Shown: positions 62,901 through 64,000 of the stretch, piece after piece
Layout of the letters: each line of letters starts with the position of its first letter
How positions within the stretch are numbered: position 1 is the first letter of the stretch
Assembly: GCA_045863055.1 (NCBI GenBank)
Contig: BTUW01000014.1
Coordinates: 36,110-100,109, forward strand
Direction of reading: 5' to 3'
Source: UTCHB3 sp008363265
Lineage (GTDB): Bacteria; Bacteroidota; Ignavibacteria; Ignavibacteriales; Ignavibacteriaceae
DNA: 64,000 bases
The notes under the pieces: generated by a model
Database searches by the model: none
Seen by the model: the letters and a program-made list of their open reading frames with translations, nothing else
Told to the model about the DNA's origin: nothing
Translations under genes and position numbers: made by a program

Positions 62901-63997
62901 TGTCAGGACAAGTGCTGTAAACCAAGTATTCATTTGCAACTGCTTCTGATATTCCCTGTAATATGTCATTATCTTGAGTGATAAAAACATCATCAAACAT
63001 CTGATTGTTAATCATTACTCTGTCAATTGAAAGATCAACACTTCCCGCCCAATAGACCGCAAAATACATCTCATAATTGTAGGGTTCTGTTTTGTAGAAG
63101 TAGGAATCAAGTTGAACATCCGTGTAAGCCCCATTTTGATTGAAGTCTTTGACCTTCAATGTGCAGACCATCGAATTTACATTTTGATAGGAATCGTAAT
63201 TTATTGGGGGTTCCTGGAAGTGTTTATAGTTTTGGAACATGACATTCTCGTCAACGAATTGATCAGTTCTCAAAACATAGACAATAGCCACAATCTCATC
63301 CGGATCTTGTGTGGCAGTTATCTTTGCATTCAATGTGACTTTATATTTAACCGGCAATTGGTCAAAATAGGCAACTGTTTGATGCAAATTATTCAACTTT
63401 GCGTAAAGCATAAATCCGGGCTGGTGCTGTTCTACCTCGCAGAATCTCACATTTAAAGGAGAATCATATTTATTCTCACCCGTAGCAGGAGTATAGGGAG
63501 TGACGGGATCACCAAACCAAAATGCTGTCTGGCTTGGAGTTCCAAAGCCATAGTTTCCATTTGTCGGTGAAAGTGGTGCTTTTGTGTCACCACCGACCTC
63601 ATATGGGTATGTTAGATGGGAAACCCCTTCTGCATAGCTGCCTAAGAAAGATTTTGAATACGGCTGTCGCCATTCGATACCCAGATCAAATATTTTTAAT
63701 CTGTTGGTATCTGAATTAAAACTGCTATTTAGTGTAACATTTTGATCCACACCAGTAACCAGATGTGTAAGACCAAGTATTTTGAGGATTGGGAAATAGT
63801 ACTGATTATTTATGAAATTGTTGAGTGAATCCATGGGCAATGGGTGTGCGGCACCACCATACCTAAATGGTACTTTGGATACGGTGTAAGGATCCGCAAA
63901 ACCGATTTTAGGGAACACAGTTTTTCCTAACTGTGGATAAATATGGGGGGGGGGTAATAATAACTATGAAAGCTATTATTAATGATAATCTTTTCAT
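59956..63997 (-). CDS. Large T9SS surface protein, out of frame at a G10 tract
   Basis: As read, a 1320-aa frame starts only at GTG 63918, with no signal peptide. Upstream, ATG 63997 encodes a good signal peptide (MKRLSLIIAFIVII) but in another frame. The two join if the G10 run at 63945-63954 has nine bases: the signal then continues TPPHIYPQLGKTVFPK and the protein is 1346 aa. The body has an N-terminal glycoside-hydrolase-like part (with AQGWLALNYGAKGLMFYIIP), a right-handed parallel beta-helix (~residues 780-1010) with GIGYYS/GIVMHW-type turns, TPR-like helices, and a T9SS sorting domain (GYPNPFNPETTIRYSLGG … LMLVK). It is probably an adhesin or glycan-binding surface protein. Confidence 0.75.
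63945..63954. other. Homopolymer G10 tract in a signal-peptide region
   Basis: Ten consecutive G on the plus strand (C10 in the coding direction) between the start codon and the mature part of the large T9SS protein. A change of one base restores the reading frame. See findings. Confidence 0.9.
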
Positions 63998-64000
63998 CTT

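Noticed and set aside
1..64000. tRNA, rRNA, transposase, integrase or phage genes
   Set aside because: Looked for by eye and not seen; the direct repeats around the island are therefore not backed by a recombinase in this window.

Overview
This 64 kb window comes from a member of the Bacteroidota/Chlorobi/Ignavibacteria assemblage, most likely an Ignavibacteria-type bacterium. The evidence is in the sequence. Several secreted proteins end in type A Type IX secretion (T9SS) sorting domains with the YPNPFNPE-type motif. The small ribosomal protein bTHX is present. A TTTG-N19-TAnnTTTG promoter of the Bacteroidota sigma factor sits upstream of a 54-aa gene. The phylum-level call is an inference from these family signatures.

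Layout. 0-7.6 kb: the C-terminal part of a DUF4175-like coiled-coil protein, a pilin-like protein, an unusual sigma-like/transmembrane/FecR-like fusion, a candidate structured RNA, a secreted M16 peptidase pair, a TerB-like protein and a YhcH-family protein. 7.6-13 kb: an NtrC-type regulator and sensor kinase, divergent from a small secreted-protein operon that carries a sigma-54-like -24/-12 element. 13-19.5 kb: a lipoprotein/outer-membrane protein, a six-gene glycan-decoration operon with 1-4 nt overlaps, and a TerC membrane protein. 19.7-26.6 kb: a CotH/lamin-tail T9SS protein coupled to a WD40-caspase protein, two small or secreted proteins, and an M48 protease with TPRs.

27-47 kb is the accessory core. 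It holds a type I-B CRISPR-Cas system: cas8b-cas7-cas5-cas3-cas6-cas1-cas2-cas4, then a very long array (123 repeats and 122 spacers by hand count), all reading leftwards. An 80-aa orphan gene with its own ribosome binding site follows the old end of the array. The island is bracketed by a 37-bp imperfect direct repeat (23 bp exact core) at about 28.4 and 46.65 kb. Outside that lie inverted clusters of a palindromic repeat, one of which contains a 100-N assembly gap. Several spacers are duplicates or target homologous variants of the same sequence, a record of repeated immunisation against one virus family.

47-58 kb: a LppM-like lipoprotein, an ATP-grasp enzyme, peptidase T, a large multi-winged-helix protein with a sigma region-4-like segment, an RsbW/STAS regulatory pair with a 2-hydroxyacid dehydrogenase, PdxB, TrhO (tRNA hydroxylase) coupled to a YwqK/TonB-like protein with a non-canonical start, and bTHX. 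58-64 kb: two T9SS surface proteins. The larger one has its signal peptide out of frame because of a G10 tract, which is either a phase-variation switch or a homopolymer error.

No tRNA or rRNA gene and no transposase was seen. All family assignments are from reading motifs by eye; no database search was run.
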